DNA from: Streptomyces sp. CB01249
Lineage (GTDB): Bacteria > Actinomycetota > Actinomycetes > Streptomycetales > Streptomycetaceae
Direction: 5' to 3'
DNA: 64,000 nt
NCBI RefSeq assembly: GCF_001905735.1
Contig: NZ_LISW01000001.1
Coordinates: 988,603 to 1,052,602 of the forward strand
Under the pieces are notes generated by a model. It was not told where the DNA came from. It did not search any database and saw nothing but the letters and a program-made list of their open reading frames with translations. Positions 9,401 through 17,112 of this stretch are shown here, one piece after another (the first letter of the stretch is position 1; the number at the start of each line of letters is the position of its first letter). The translations under genes were made by a program, and so were the position numbers.

Positions 9401-9884
9401 AGCGGCGGGCGCCGCTCTGCATCCAGTGCGGCTCGATCATGAACAGCTCCACCGCGGCGCGGGCCGCGAACGGCAGCCCGTGGAGCTGCACCCAGCTGTC
9501 CGCCCAGGCGTTCCCGGGTGGGGCGTACATCCCGACCATCGCCGCCACCGCGGCGGCCCCGGCGGGGGAGGGCTCCCCGTCCAAGTGGCGCAGGACCTCG
9601 GCGACCAGGGCGGGCTCGCTGCGCGGCGCGTCCAGATACTCCTGGATCCAGGCGTGCTCCTCGGCCGTCCGCTCCGCGACCGCCTCGACCAGCTTTCCGT
9701 TCACCCGGGCCGGTGTCCTCGGGACGCCCCCGCGCCGGGGATGGACCAGGCGCCGCCAGCCGTCCGGGAAGACGAACGTGTCCTCGGCCGTCCTGGTCTC
9801 CCCGGACTGCGACGCACCGCCTTCGAAAGGCTCCACAGCACGCACCGGCCCGCCCCCTTCACACCCGTTGACCCCGTATTCCAC
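6462..9884 (-). CDS. Large DUF4132 domain protein
   Basis: Up to 1140 residues. A GTG at 9884 gives this length. An internal GTG at 9845 (1127 residues) has a better ribosome site (GAAGGGGGCGGG just upstream) and may be the true start. The body is helical and repeat-like, with many Ala/Leu-rich helices of HEAT character. The C-terminal part carries the DUF4132 signature region, which includes FEGIKVPTGKVLGLERYGWR and HLVVALDGGIAVGAVEVYP. No catalytic motif, signal peptide or membrane segment is visible. Related bacterial proteins (MolR-like) have no firm function. It is transcribed alone, converging on the GH4 gene. Confidence 0.8.
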   Translation of the reverse strand: MEYGVNGCEGGGPVRAVEPFEGGASQSGETRTAEDTFVFPDGWRRLVHPRRGGVPRTPARVNGKLVEAVAERTAEEHAWIQEYLDAPRSEPALVAEVLRHLDGEPSPAGAAAVAAMVGMYAPPGNAWADSWVQLHGLPFAARAAVELFMIEPHWMQSGARRYDAWLERLSRARGTRSTEHRRQAADRVRSLLAAADDATYRATVDALSASRTDTHRRIVAAYLAPSEADWVAALCADPEATRERDAGLVSLILCTLGSPDQASHFARVPGFDRSMNTIATAAEGIGNMLAPLLAEDLEKGYFYGEARRQLAQALSEFPTDDAFRALLALAENKQVRPALLDAMDRCPARALRLLAADAGDGTGAPAASVSGLLRTHIAGHRPLVERVLPTLDDDLAAVVEPLLNPAGRLADAPADALPAVLTAPPWTRERTRARPVTVTGLKPDDGKAVLWEAGEREAWAATSSWYTRREAVDDWEQTLGSLRYGLDAADLRPAWVYVHGPKERVAPLLDDWDPVDVWEAADTLKPVAARFGLGALSLLLRVVPRRPSSLAPLLMPYVDARVARLMADWAVRLKSTAAVARSWFERHGVRAAPLLVPDAVGRAGAARRAAEQALLLIAGVHGDAVVREAAEGYGEKAAAALAGLLAADPLERALPTVMPELPQWADPVLLPQLTVASGGALPADSVRHLLTMLALSAPGEPYPGLAEAVRAVDAASAADFAWALFEQWRAALLPAKETWALHALGLLGDDGTVLRLTPVIRAWPGENAHHRAVEGLDVLAAIGSDAALLQLHTIAQRVKFKALKARATEKIAEVAAGLGLTGEQLSDRLVPDLGLDADGSTVVDYGSRTFTVGFDEQLRPYVRDGDGKLRKDLPKPGARDDAELAPAERKRFSALKKEVRAIGSDQVRRLEAAMVADRSWTAREFTELFVGHPLVWHLVRRLVWLSEADGVTTAFRVADDRGFAAVGGEEFALPEGATVRLPHPLRLGEAVTAAWSEVFAEHAIVQPFPQLGRRVFALTEEEAAGHRLGRFEGIKVPTGKVLGLERYGWRRGNPEDNGVERWISKPLGDDCHLVVALDGGIAVGAVEVYPEQTLETVWLDVEPSDYWHSRPHDLRFDRLDPVTASELLADLTALTGAAVS

Positions 9885-9971
9885 GGGTTTCGATCAGTGG
9901 TTCCACAGTAGAACCGACCACTGACAACGCAGGGTGACCGGGGTGGGGAGCGGACGGGGACAGGGCCCGGA

Positions 9972-10409
9972 TCAGGGAGCGGAGACGGCCCGGGGACCGT
10001 ACGCCTGGGTCCAGGAGGGCGTCACGCCCGTCACCTGGCAGACCATCAGGAACAGCGGGATGGGCGGGGTGTAGGGGGTGCGGCTGTCGGGCTGGTGGAT
10101 GAGCCGGGGGCGTACCGCGGGCACGCACGCCCCGCGCGCGTACGCCACCTGCTCGGGCCAGTCCAGGTCGAGGTCGGAGCCGGCCGGCACGATCCACCAC
10201 CAGCGCTCGCCGTCCGCGAAGACGCAGCCGGTGCGCGGCAGATGGGACATCAGGCGGAAGCCGTGGCGCGCGGGGACGCCGACCGCGTCGTAGCCGAGGC
10301 TCGCCGAGAGGGTGGTGGGCAGCGGCAGCTGGACCCGGCCGCCGGGGGCGCCGGCGGGCTCGCGGGAGCGGCGGTGTCCGAGGAAGTGGTTCATGGCGTT
10401 CTTCAACAT
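9972..10409 (-). CDS. Hypothetical protein next to a regulatory ATPase
   Basis: 145 residues starting MLKNAMNHFLGHRRS. The ATG at 10409 lies 7 bp inside the end of the upstream ATPase gene, so the two are translationally coupled. No recognised domain. A hydrophobic aromatic patch (GERWWWIVPAGSDLDLDWP) is the most distinctive feature, and there is no signal peptide or clear membrane segment. Coupling to an anti-sigma-like ATPase beside an XRE/DUF397 pair suggests a role in the same developmental regulatory module, but this is inference from context only. Confidence 0.7.
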   Translation of the reverse strand: MLKNAMNHFLGHRRSREPAGAPGGRVQLPLPTTLSASLGYDAVGVPARHGFRLMSHLPRTGCVFADGERWWWIVPAGSDLDLDWPEQVAYARGACVPAVRPRLIHQPDSRTPYTPPIPLFLMVCQVTGVTPSWTQAYGPRAVSAP

Positions 10410-10861
10410 GAGTGCTCCGAGCCGTGCGGCAGTTCTGCCCAGACGATGCGGCCCGAGCCGTCCCCGGCGTCGCGCGAGCCCCAGGAGCGGGCCAGTGAGT
10501 CGACGAGCAGCAGGCCGCGTCCGTGCTCGTCGTCCGCGCCTCTGCCGAGGCGTGGTCCGTCCGGCTGGTGCCCCTGGTCCTGCACGGAGACGCGCAGCCG
10601 GCCGTCCAGGCACCGCAGTTCGCACAGCACCCGTGCGCTGGTGGTGTGCACCACCGCGTTGGTGACCAGTTCGGACACGATCAGGACCGCGGCGTCGAGG
10701 GTGTCGCCGCCGGTGCGCCACTCGCCGAGCCGGGCCTTCGTCAGGCGCCGGGCGGTGGCGACCGATTCGGGATGCGCGGGCAGCGCGAAGCAGTACCGGA
10801 GCGCTTCGGTCCCCGGGCCGGTCTCCACGAGCCGGGGGATGAGCGCACTGCCAGGTGCCAC
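10403..10861 (-). CDS. ATP-binding anti-sigma-factor-like kinase domain protein (HATPase_c_2)
   Basis: 152 residues consisting of a single RsbW-like ATPase fold. The N-box reads LIVSELVTNAVVHT, followed by LRVSVQDQG (G1-type Asp) and GRGLLLVDSLARSWG (G2). Such small proteins in Streptomyces are relatives of anti-sigma factors and are often encoded beside Scr1-type XRE regulators and DUF397 proteins, as here. It is divergent from the XRE gene across a 208-bp promoter region and coupled to the downstream hypothetical gene by a 7-bp overlap. Partner sigma or anti-anti-sigma factors are not encoded nearby. Confidence 0.82.
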   Translation of the reverse strand: MAPGSALIPRLVETGPGTEALRYCFALPAHPESVATARRLTKARLGEWRTGGDTLDAAVLIVSELVTNAVVHTTSARVLCELRCLDGRLRVSVQDQGHQPDGPRLGRGADDEHGRGLLLVDSLARSWGSRDAGDGSGRIVWAELPHGSEHSC

Positions 10862-10982
10862 GACCGAATCCTCACAGTGGGGGCTGCGTCACGCTTCGCG
10901 ATCTTCGAAAAGGCCGAGGGCGCGACAGGTCAACTGGTTTCGCACCCCAACTCTCTACCTGTCACGAACACTTGGCAAGGGG

Positions 10983-11003
10983 CACTCTGAAAATTCCAGA
11001 GTG
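10983..11003. promoter_or_regulatory. Palindrome in the divergent ATPase/XRE promoter region
   Basis: CACTCTG (10983-10989) and CAGAGTG (10997-11003) form a perfect 7-bp inverted repeat around an AT-rich centre (AAAATTC). A -35-like TTGACA (11013-11018) lies just downstream. The position between two divergent genes, one a DNA-binding protein, makes it a candidate autoregulatory operator. No clean -10 was assigned. Confidence 0.45.
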
Positions 11004-11069
11004 GCTGTGTCTTTGACAGCACACGCATGGCACACTGCACCCAAATACAGCGCGTGGGGGAGGTCTGAA

Positions 11070-11930
11070 GTGAGTGAACCGCGGTCCGCCCCGACCGTGG
11101 GCCAGGTCGTTCTCGGCAAGCGTCTGCAGGAACTGCGGGAGGGTGCCGGCCTGAGCCGGGACCAGGCCGCCAAGGTGCTGCGCGTGACCGCGGCGACGGT
11201 CCGCAGGATGGAGACGGCCGAGGTCGCGCTCAAGATCCCCTATGTCCAGGCACTGCTGAAGGCGTACGGGATCTCCGACGCGGAGAACGACGCGTTCGTC
11301 GAGCTCGCCGAGGAGGCCAACAGGCCGGGCTGGTGGCAGCGGTTCCACGACGTGCTGCCGGACTGGTTCAGCATGTACGTCAGCCTGGAGGGGGCCGCCA
11401 GCCTCCTGCGCATGTACGAGCCGCACTTCGTCCCCGGACTGCTCCAGACCGAGGACTACGCGCGGACGGTGATGCGCACCGGAGCCGTCGGCCAGACCCG
11501 GCCGGAGGACATCGAGCGCCATGTGGCGCTGCGGATGGAACGGCAGTCCCTGCTGACCCGACCGGACGCCCCACGCCTGTGGGTGGTGATGGACGAAACC
11601 GTTCTGCGCCGTCCGGTGGGCAGCGTCGAGATCATGCGCGCCCAGGTGGACAAGCTCCTGGAAGCGACGACGATGCCCAACGTCACCCTGCAGATCGCGG
11701 AGTTCTCCACCGGGCACCACCCGGGGACGTACGGACCGTTCGTGCTCTTCCGGTTCGCCGTCCCCGAACTGCCCGACATGGTCTACAGCGAATACCTGAC
11801 CGGGGCCGTCTACTTCGACGCGCGACCGGAGGTGGCCTCCTACCTCGAGGTCATGGACCGCATGGCGGCCCAGGCCGCGACTGCACAACGCACGAAGGAA
11901 CTCCTCCGGGACTTCCGCAAGGAGCTGTGA
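11070..11930 (+). CDS. XRE-family regulator with DUF5753 (Scr1-like)
   Basis: 286 residues from GTG 11070, placed 6 nt after a strong GGGGGAGG. The N-terminal helix-turn-helix spans about 13-70 (LGKRLQELREGAGLSRDQAA, then ATVRRMETAEV). The remainder is the DUF5753 effector domain (WWQRFHDVLPDWFSMYVSLE, then YEPHFVPGLLQTEDYAR, and GTYGPFVLFRF near the end). This architecture is widespread in Streptomyces, always paired with DUF397 partners, and examples are known to affect development and antibiotic production. The stop overlaps the DUF397 start (TGATG), so the pair is co-translated. Confidence 0.9.
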   Translation: MSEPRSAPTVGQVVLGKRLQELREGAGLSRDQAAKVLRVTAATVRRMETAEVALKIPYVQALLKAYGISDAENDAFVELAEEANRPGWWQRFHDVLPDWFSMYVSLEGAASLLRMYEPHFVPGLLQTEDYARTVMRTGAVGQTRPEDIERHVALRMERQSLLTRPDAPRLWVVMDETVLRRPVGSVEIMRAQVDKLLEATTMPNVTLQIAEFSTGHHPGTYGPFVLFRFAVPELPDMVYSEYLTGAVYFDARPEVASYLEVMDRMAAQAATAQRTKELLRDFRKEL

Positions 11931-12166
11931 TGACACCCATATACAACGGCATGCCCGCCGCTGACCTCGGCTCCGAAGGCTGGTACAAGCCCTGGAGCGG
12001 TGGCAACGGCGGCAACTGCGTCGAGGCCATGAAACTGGCCGACGGGAGAATCGCCATGCGCCAGTCCGCCGATCCCGAGGGCCCCGCCCTCATCTACACC
12101 CACCACGAGATCGCCGCCTTCATCCAGGGCGCCAAGGCCGGCCAGGCCGACTTCCTGCTGACCTGA
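11930..12166 (+). CDS. DUF397 small partner of the XRE regulator
   Basis: 78 residues of the DUF397 family. The recognisable blocks are WYKPWSGGNGGNCVEAM, then GRIAMRQSADPEGPALIY and EIAAFIQGAKAGQADF. ATG 11930 overlaps the XRE stop by one base. DUF397 proteins bind and modulate the adjacent Scr1-type regulator. No DNA-binding or catalytic motif of its own is present. Confidence 0.9.
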   Translation: MTPIYNGMPAADLGSEGWYKPWSGGNGGNCVEAMKLADGRIAMRQSADPEGPALIYTHHEIAAFIQGAKAGQADFLLT

Positions 12167-12222
12167 GCCGCACCACAAGCCCTCCGTCGGGCCCGCGCAT
12201 CCGCGCACGTCACAATGGACCC

Positions 12223-12678
12223 ATGTCCCGACGCACCTCCCGCTCCCGGCGCCCGTCCGCCGCGAGCCCCCGCACCGCCCCCCTCCCGGAGATCAGCGCG
12301 GCTTCGCCGTGCCCCTGCGGGCTGCCCGCCGCCTACGCCGAGTGCTGCGGCCGGCTGCACGCGGGGGCCCCGGCGGCCACGTGCGAGGCGCTGATGCGGT
12401 CGCGGTACGCCGCCTTCGTCGTCCGGGACGCCGGGTACCTGCTGCGCACCTGGCACCCGGACCACCGCCCCGACGTCCTCGACTTCGACCCCGGGCAGCG
12501 CTGGCAGGGCCTGGAGGTCCTGGAGACCACCGAGGGCAGCGCCTTCCACACCACCGGCACGGTCACCTTCCGTGCCCACTACACGGTGGGCGGGCGCGCC
12601 GACTCCCTGCACGAGAAGAGCCGCTTCGTCCGGCACGAGGGTGCCTGGGTGTACGAGACCGCGGTCTTCGCGGACTGA
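12223..12678 (+). CDS. YchJ/UPF0225 family protein with SEC-C-like cysteine motif
   Basis: 151 residues. After a basic N-terminus, the SEC-C-like zinc motif CPCGLPAAYAECCGRLHAG appears at about 28-46, followed by the YchJ core (CEALMRSRYAAFVVRDAGYLL, then WQGLEVLE and a C-terminal HEKSRFVRHEGAWVYETAVF). The fold is NTF2-like. The biochemical function of the family is not established. It converges on the MFS transporter gene with a 15-bp gap and no clear terminator hairpin. Confidence 0.85.
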   Translation: MSRRTSRSRRPSAASPRTAPLPEISAASPCPCGLPAAYAECCGRLHAGAPAATCEALMRSRYAAFVVRDAGYLLRTWHPDHRPDVLDFDPGQRWQGLEVLETTEGSAFHTTGTVTFRAHYTVGGRADSLHEKSRFVRHEGAWVYETAVFAD

Positions 12679-12693
12679 GGACGGGGACCGGGC

Positions 12694-14766
12694 TCAGACG
12701 GGCGCGCCCGCCGGGGCCACCGGAGCCAGCTCCTGCGTCAGGTCCTCCGCCAGCAGCCGCTTCGCGATCACATCGACCGCGGCGCGCAGCCGGGCGTCGT
12801 CCGGGCGCTCGCCGTCCTCGCCGAGCTGGTCGTTGAGCCAGCGCGCCCAGGCGTCGTTGATGGTCCGGGCCTCGCGGCTGCCGGCGGCGGTGTGCTGGAA
12901 CAGATGGCCGTCCCCGGTGAGGAAGCCCTCCTCGATCATGCGGTCGAAGACGGGCACCAGGACCTCCGGCGGAATCCGGTGCCGCGACGCGATCAGCCGG
13001 AGCCCCGCGTGGCCGACCATCCGCGTGAACAGCTCGACCTGCATCACCGCCCAGGCGCCCGCCATGTCGAGCCGGGTGTCCGACTCCACGACGATCCGCC
13101 GCGCCGTCTCCGGGTCCACCCGCCGCAGCACCTTGGCCACCGAGAACTCCAGCAGCCGGGCCGAGTCCTGGGTGTTCGGCGAGGCGAAGCCCTCACCCAT
13201 GTCCGTCGAGCCCGCCCGCACCGTGTCCCGCAGCTTCACCTGCTTGAGGAACAGCGCGACGACGAACCCGAGCAGCGCCACGGGCACCGTCCACAGGAAC
13301 ACCGTGTGCAGCGTGTCCGCGTACGCCTGGGCCAGCGGCGCCGACTGGGCGCCGGGCAGCGCGTGCAGCCCCTCCGGGCTCTGCGACGCCTTCGCCAGCA
13401 CGGCAGGGTCGCCGCCCGCCCGCGCGGCCTCGGTGATCCCGTCCCTGAGGTGCGGTCCGAGGGCGTTCGCGTAGATCGTGCCGAAGACGGCGGTGCCGAA
13501 GGAGCTGCCGAGCGTACGGAAGAAGGTGACGCCCGAGGTCGCCGTGCCCAGGTCCGCGTAGTCCACGGTGTTCTGCACGGCGATGGTCAGGACCTGCATG
13601 GAGAGCCCGATGCCGATGCCGAGCACCAGCATGTACAGCGATTCCAGCCAGACCCCGCTGTCCGGGCCCATCCGGGAGAGCAGGAACAGGCCCACCGCCA
13701 TGACCAGCGAGCCGATGATCGGGAAGATCCGGTAGCGGCCGGTCTTGCTGACCACGTTGCCGCTGAAGATGGACGCGGCGAGCAGACCGACGACCATCGG
13801 CAGCGTCCGCACGCCCGAGAGGGTCGCCGAGTCGCCGTCCACGTACTGGAGGTACGTCGGCAGGAAGATCATCGCGCCGAGCATCGCGAACCCGACGATG
13901 AAGCTGAGGATCGAGCAGACCGTGAAGACGGGGTTGCCGAACAGCCGCATCGGCAGCATCGGCTCCTTCGCCCGGAACTCGACCAGGCAGAACAGCGCGA
14001 GCGCCACGATGCCGAGGACGAACAGGCCGATGATGACGCCGGAGCCCCAGGCGTATTCGTTGCCGCCCCAGCTGGTGGCCAGGATCAGGGCGCTGGCCCC
14101 GACCGTGACCATCGCGATGCCCAGGTAGTCGATGACCGGCCGCCCGGCCGCCTTCACGGACGGGATCGTACGGGCCGCCGCGATGACCACCACGATCGCG
14201 ATCGGCACATTGACGTAGAACGCCCAGCGCCAGGTCAGATGGTCGGTGAACAGCCCGCCGAGCAGGGGACCGATCACCGTCGACACACCGAAGACGGCAC
14301 CGATCGCGCCCTGGTACTTGCCCCGGTCGCGCAGTGGGATGACGTCGGCGATGAGCGCCATCGAGGTGACCATCAGACCGCCCGCGCCGATGCCCTGGAG
14401 GCCACGCCACACGATCAGCAGCGTCATGTTCGTCGCGAGCCCGCAGAGGAACGAGCCGGTGATGAAGATGACCGCGGACAGCTGGAAGACGATCTTCCGC
14501 CCGAACAGGTCGCCGAACTTGCCGACCAGCACCGTCGCCACGGTCTCCGCGAGGAGATAGGCGGTGACCACCCACGACATGTGGGCGGCGCCCCCGAGGT
14601 CCGAGACGATCGTCGGCAGCGCGGTGCCCACGATCGTCTGGTCCAGCGCGGCCAGCAGGATGCCCAGCACGATCGTGGCGAAGACGATGTTGCGGCGGCG
14701 TGGATCGAGCACGGGCGGCGCGGCGGCACTCTGCGCGGCGGGGGCGGTCTCGCTGGCAGTGGTCAC
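12694..14766 (-). CDS. DHA2-family MFS drug exporter with C-terminal winged-helix-like extension
   Basis: 690 residues from GTG 14766, which follows GAGGG at 8 nt (in-frame codons further upstream have no ribosome site). Residues from about 25 to 510 are a 14-helix EmrB/QacA-type transporter: ALDQTIVGTALPTIVSDLGG (motif D1-like), then LFGRKIVFQLSAV (motif A) and RGLQGIGAGGLM. About 170 residues follow the last membrane helix and look soluble and winged-helix-like (SVAKVLRRVDPETARRIVVE, then PPEVLVPVFDRMIEEGFLTG). It probably exports a hydrophobic drug by proton antiport. No local TetR/MarR repressor accompanies it, unlike most such exporters. A 162-bp palindromic element lies directly upstream. 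Confidence 0.87.
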   Translation of the reverse strand: MTTASETAPAAQSAAAPPVLDPRRRNIVFATIVLGILLAALDQTIVGTALPTIVSDLGGAAHMSWVVTAYLLAETVATVLVGKFGDLFGRKIVFQLSAVIFITGSFLCGLATNMTLLIVWRGLQGIGAGGLMVTSMALIADVIPLRDRGKYQGAIGAVFGVSTVIGPLLGGLFTDHLTWRWAFYVNVPIAIVVVIAAARTIPSVKAAGRPVIDYLGIAMVTVGASALILATSWGGNEYAWGSGVIIGLFVLGIVALALFCLVEFRAKEPMLPMRLFGNPVFTVCSILSFIVGFAMLGAMIFLPTYLQYVDGDSATLSGVRTLPMVVGLLAASIFSGNVVSKTGRYRIFPIIGSLVMAVGLFLLSRMGPDSGVWLESLYMLVLGIGIGLSMQVLTIAVQNTVDYADLGTATSGVTFFRTLGSSFGTAVFGTIYANALGPHLRDGITEAARAGGDPAVLAKASQSPEGLHALPGAQSAPLAQAYADTLHTVFLWTVPVALLGFVVALFLKQVKLRDTVRAGSTDMGEGFASPNTQDSARLLEFSVAKVLRRVDPETARRIVVESDTRLDMAGAWAVMQVELFTRMVGHAGLRLIASRHRIPPEVLVPVFDRMIEEGFLTGDGHLFQHTAAGSREARTINDAWARWLNDQLGEDGERPDDARLRAAVDVIAKRLLAEDLTQELAPVAPAGAPV

Positions 14767-14822
14767 CTTTGCACCCTCACATCGCGTCGTGTCACCCGCA
14801 TGCGGGGCACGTCCGGACGTGT

Positions 14823-14984
14823 GGGGCCTCTCGTGTGGATCAGGCCGGATCAGGGAGCGGGCTCTGGTGCCGTGCATCGCAAGGCGGAGGATTGAGGCAA
14901 CGCGGAGCGTTGGTGATTGACGACAACGCCGCGAGGTGCGGTGCCAGAGCCCGCGAGCCCGGCCTGATCCACACGAGAGGCCCC
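14823..14984 (-). repeat. 162-bp palindromic repeat element, copy A
   Basis: Bounded by perfect 24-bp inverted arms (14823-14846 and 14961-14984), with a further internal inverted segment built on GCGGGCTCTGG. The core 14837-14970 matches the reverse complement of copy B (38022-38183) at 133 of 134 positions. Read from the ATP-grasp gene, the element begins exactly at that gene's TAG stop (14984-14986). It has no coding capacity. It is either a MITE-like mobile element that occupies a terminator stem or a dispersed 3'-end structural element. The strand given is that of the upstream gene. Confidence 0.85.
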
Positions 14985-15811
14985 TAAGCGAGCAGATCCC
15001 GCAGCGAGGCCGTCATGCGGGTGGCGAATGCCTCCCGTACGGGGGCGGCTACCCGGTCCAGCGAGAGATACGGGTTGAGGTCTTCCAGTTCTACGAGGAG
15101 CAGCTCGCCGTCCGCCGTGCGGCAGGCGTCCACCCGCTGGATGCCGTGGTCCAGCGTGTTCCACTCCACGAAGGACCGGGCGAACGCCAGATCCGCCGCG
15201 CTCGCCGCGTACGGCTCCAGCACCCACCGCCGGTCCGGGTCCGGGGCGTGCAGCGCGTACTGGAAGTCGTGGTCGACGTAATAGAAGGACACCTCGTAGC
15301 GGAAGTCGATCCGGGGCTGGACGAGCAGGGTCCCGTCGGTGCCCGGGCCGAGCTCCGGCGTCGTCACGAAGCTGAGCCCGACCGAGTCCGCGCCCAGCTT
15401 CGGCTTGACGACATAGCCCTCGGCCTCCGGCAGCAGCCCGAGGTCCGCCGCCCGGTCCACGGTGGGGATGACCGGGTACCCGGCGCGGCTCAGGTCCACC
15501 AGGTACTGCTTGCCCGCCATGTCCCCGCGCCCGGTCAGCGGGTTGTACACGCGGGTGCCCAGCTCCAGGGCCCGTGCCCGGAACGCGTCGTACGCCTCCT
15601 GGTAGTGCAGGACCGGGCCGCTGTTGCGTATGACGACGGCGTCGAAGCGGTCCAGCAGGGCGGCGGCGTCGCGCGGGTGGCAGAGCGCCAGGTCGAAGCT
15701 CTCGCGCAGCCGCGCCGTCAGCCGGATGTCCTCGTCGCAGTAGCGCCGGCCGCGCGCCTCGTAGGCGAGGTCGGTGACGAAGAGGACGGACGGGCGCGGG
15801 ACGGCGGGCAT
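14984..15811 (-). CDS. ATP-grasp-fold protein of unknown substrate
   Basis: 275 residues. The order of blocks fits a RimK-like ATP-grasp ligase: an N-terminal Rossmann-like part (VLFVTDLAYEARGRRYCDED), a central GKQYLVDLSRAG and YVVKPKLGADSVGL (the Lys that binds ATP phosphates), and a C-terminal RVDACRTADGELLLVELEDL carrying the acidic metal-binding residues. Such enzymes join a carboxylate to an amine using ATP. No peptide substrate or partner is adjacent, so the substrate is unknown. The stop codon TAG is the first base triplet of repeat element copy A. Confidence 0.7.
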   Translation of the reverse strand: MPAVPRPSVLFVTDLAYEARGRRYCDEDIRLTARLRESFDLALCHPRDAAALLDRFDAVVIRNSGPVLHYQEAYDAFRARALELGTRVYNPLTGRGDMAGKQYLVDLSRAGYPVIPTVDRAADLGLLPEAEGYVVKPKLGADSVGLSFVTTPELGPGTDGTLLVQPRIDFRYEVSFYYVDHDFQYALHAPDPDRRWVLEPYAASAADLAFARSFVEWNTLDHGIQRVDACRTADGELLLVELEDLNPYLSLDRVAAPVREAFATRMTASLRDLLA

Positions 15812-15893
15812 GGCGTTTCCCCCGGGTGCGGCGGTGGTACGGACCCGCCCATCCTCGCTGGCCCGCTCCCGCGCCCGCCCGCCGCCCCCGTGC

Positions 15894-17108
15894 TCAGCGG
15901 ATGTGCCGCCCCGAGATCGCCCGGGCGATGACCAGGCGCTGGATCTCGCTGGTCCCCTCGAAGATCGTGTAGATCTTGGCGTCGCGGTACATCCGCTCCA
16001 CCGGGTGCTCCCGGCTGTATCCGGCGCCGCCCAGGATCTGGACGGCCTTCTCCGTGGCGGCCACTGCGAGTTCGCCCGCGCGGAGCTTGGACATGGAGCC
16101 CTGTCCGGCGTCGAAGGTGCGGTCGTTGCGGGCCATCCACGCGGCCTGCCAGATCAGCAGCCGTACGGCCTCGATCTCGGTACGGATGTCGGCCAGGGCG
16201 AAGGCAATCGACTGGTTCTCGATGATCGGCCGCCCGAACGCCTCGCGGTCGCCCGCGTACTCCAGCGCGTATTCGTACGCGGCGCGCGCGATGCCCAGCG
16301 CCTGGGCGCCGACCGTGGGGCGGCTGACCTCGAAGGTGGCCATCGCGGCCTGCCCCTTGGCGGTGGAGCCCTCACGGGCGCGGGCGAGGCGGGCGTCCAG
16401 CTTCTCCTTGCCGCCGAGCAGGCAGTGCCCCGGCACCCGTACGTCGTCCAGGAAGACGTCCGCCGTGTGCGAGGCGCGCAGCCCCAGCTTCTTGATGGTG
16501 CGGCTCGCGGCCAGGCCCTCGGTGCCCGGCGGCACGATGAACGCGGCCTGCCCGCGCGCGCCGAGCGCCGGATCGACCGAGGCGACGACGACGTGGACCT
16601 CGGCGATGCCGCCGTTGGTGATCCACGCCTTCTGGCCCGAGATCACCCACTCGTCCTTCGCCTCGTCGTACCGGGCCTTCGTGGTCATCGCGGAGACGTC
16701 GGACCCGGCCTGTGGTTCGGACACGCAGAACGCCGCGACCTTCGGGTCGTCCTCGTCGCCGTAGCACTGGGGCACCCACTCGGCGAGCTGGTCCGGGGTG
16801 CCGGAGGCGAAGATCCCGGCGACGGCGAGCGAGGTGCCGAACAGGGCCATGCCGATGCCGGCGTCGCCCCAGAAGAGTTCCTCGTTGGCTATCTGGAGGG
16901 AGAGCCCCGACGGGTCGCCGTACATGTCGGCCAGCGACTCGAACCCGTAGAGACCGATCCGCGCGGCCTCCTGGATGACCGGCCAGGGCGTCTCCTCGCG
17001 GGCGTCCCACTCGGCCGCCGCCGGGCGCACCACCTGGGCGGCGAAGCCGTGCACCCAGTTGCGCAGGTCCTGCTGCTCCTCGGTGAGCGCGAGGGAGAAG
17101 TAGCTCAT
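15894..17108 (-). CDS. Acyl-CoA dehydrogenase, MCAD-type
   Basis: 404 residues from ATG 17108 (MSYFSLALTEEQQDL), chosen because it lies 4 bp after the SCP2 stop. A longer in-frame start would overlap that gene. FAD/substrate motifs are present: AAFCVSEPQAGSDVSAM, then WITNGGIAEVHVV and YTIFEGTSEIQRLV, where the Glu of FEGT is the usual catalytic base of medium-chain-type enzymes. It oxidises an acyl-CoA to the trans-2-enoyl form. Coupled with an SCP2 lipid-binding protein, it probably works on a bulky or long acyl chain. Expression is likely controlled by the paired palindromes upstream of the SCP2 gene. Confidence 0.9.
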   Translation of the reverse strand: MSYFSLALTEEQQDLRNWVHGFAAQVVRPAAAEWDAREETPWPVIQEAARIGLYGFESLADMYGDPSGLSLQIANEELFWGDAGIGMALFGTSLAVAGIFASGTPDQLAEWVPQCYGDEDDPKVAAFCVSEPQAGSDVSAMTTKARYDEAKDEWVISGQKAWITNGGIAEVHVVVASVDPALGARGQAAFIVPPGTEGLAASRTIKKLGLRASHTADVFLDDVRVPGHCLLGGKEKLDARLARAREGSTAKGQAAMATFEVSRPTVGAQALGIARAAYEYALEYAGDREAFGRPIIENQSIAFALADIRTEIEAVRLLIWQAAWMARNDRTFDAGQGSMSKLRAGELAVAATEKAVQILGGAGYSREHPVERMYRDAKIYTIFEGTSEIQRLVIARAISGRHIR

Positions 17109-17112
17109 CGGC

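Noticed and set aside
14834..14960. Short open frames inside the 162-bp element, also seen in copy B
   Set aside because: The same peptide arises only because the DNA is repeated. There is no ribosome site and neither strand gives a stable gene. A structural element explains the conservation better.
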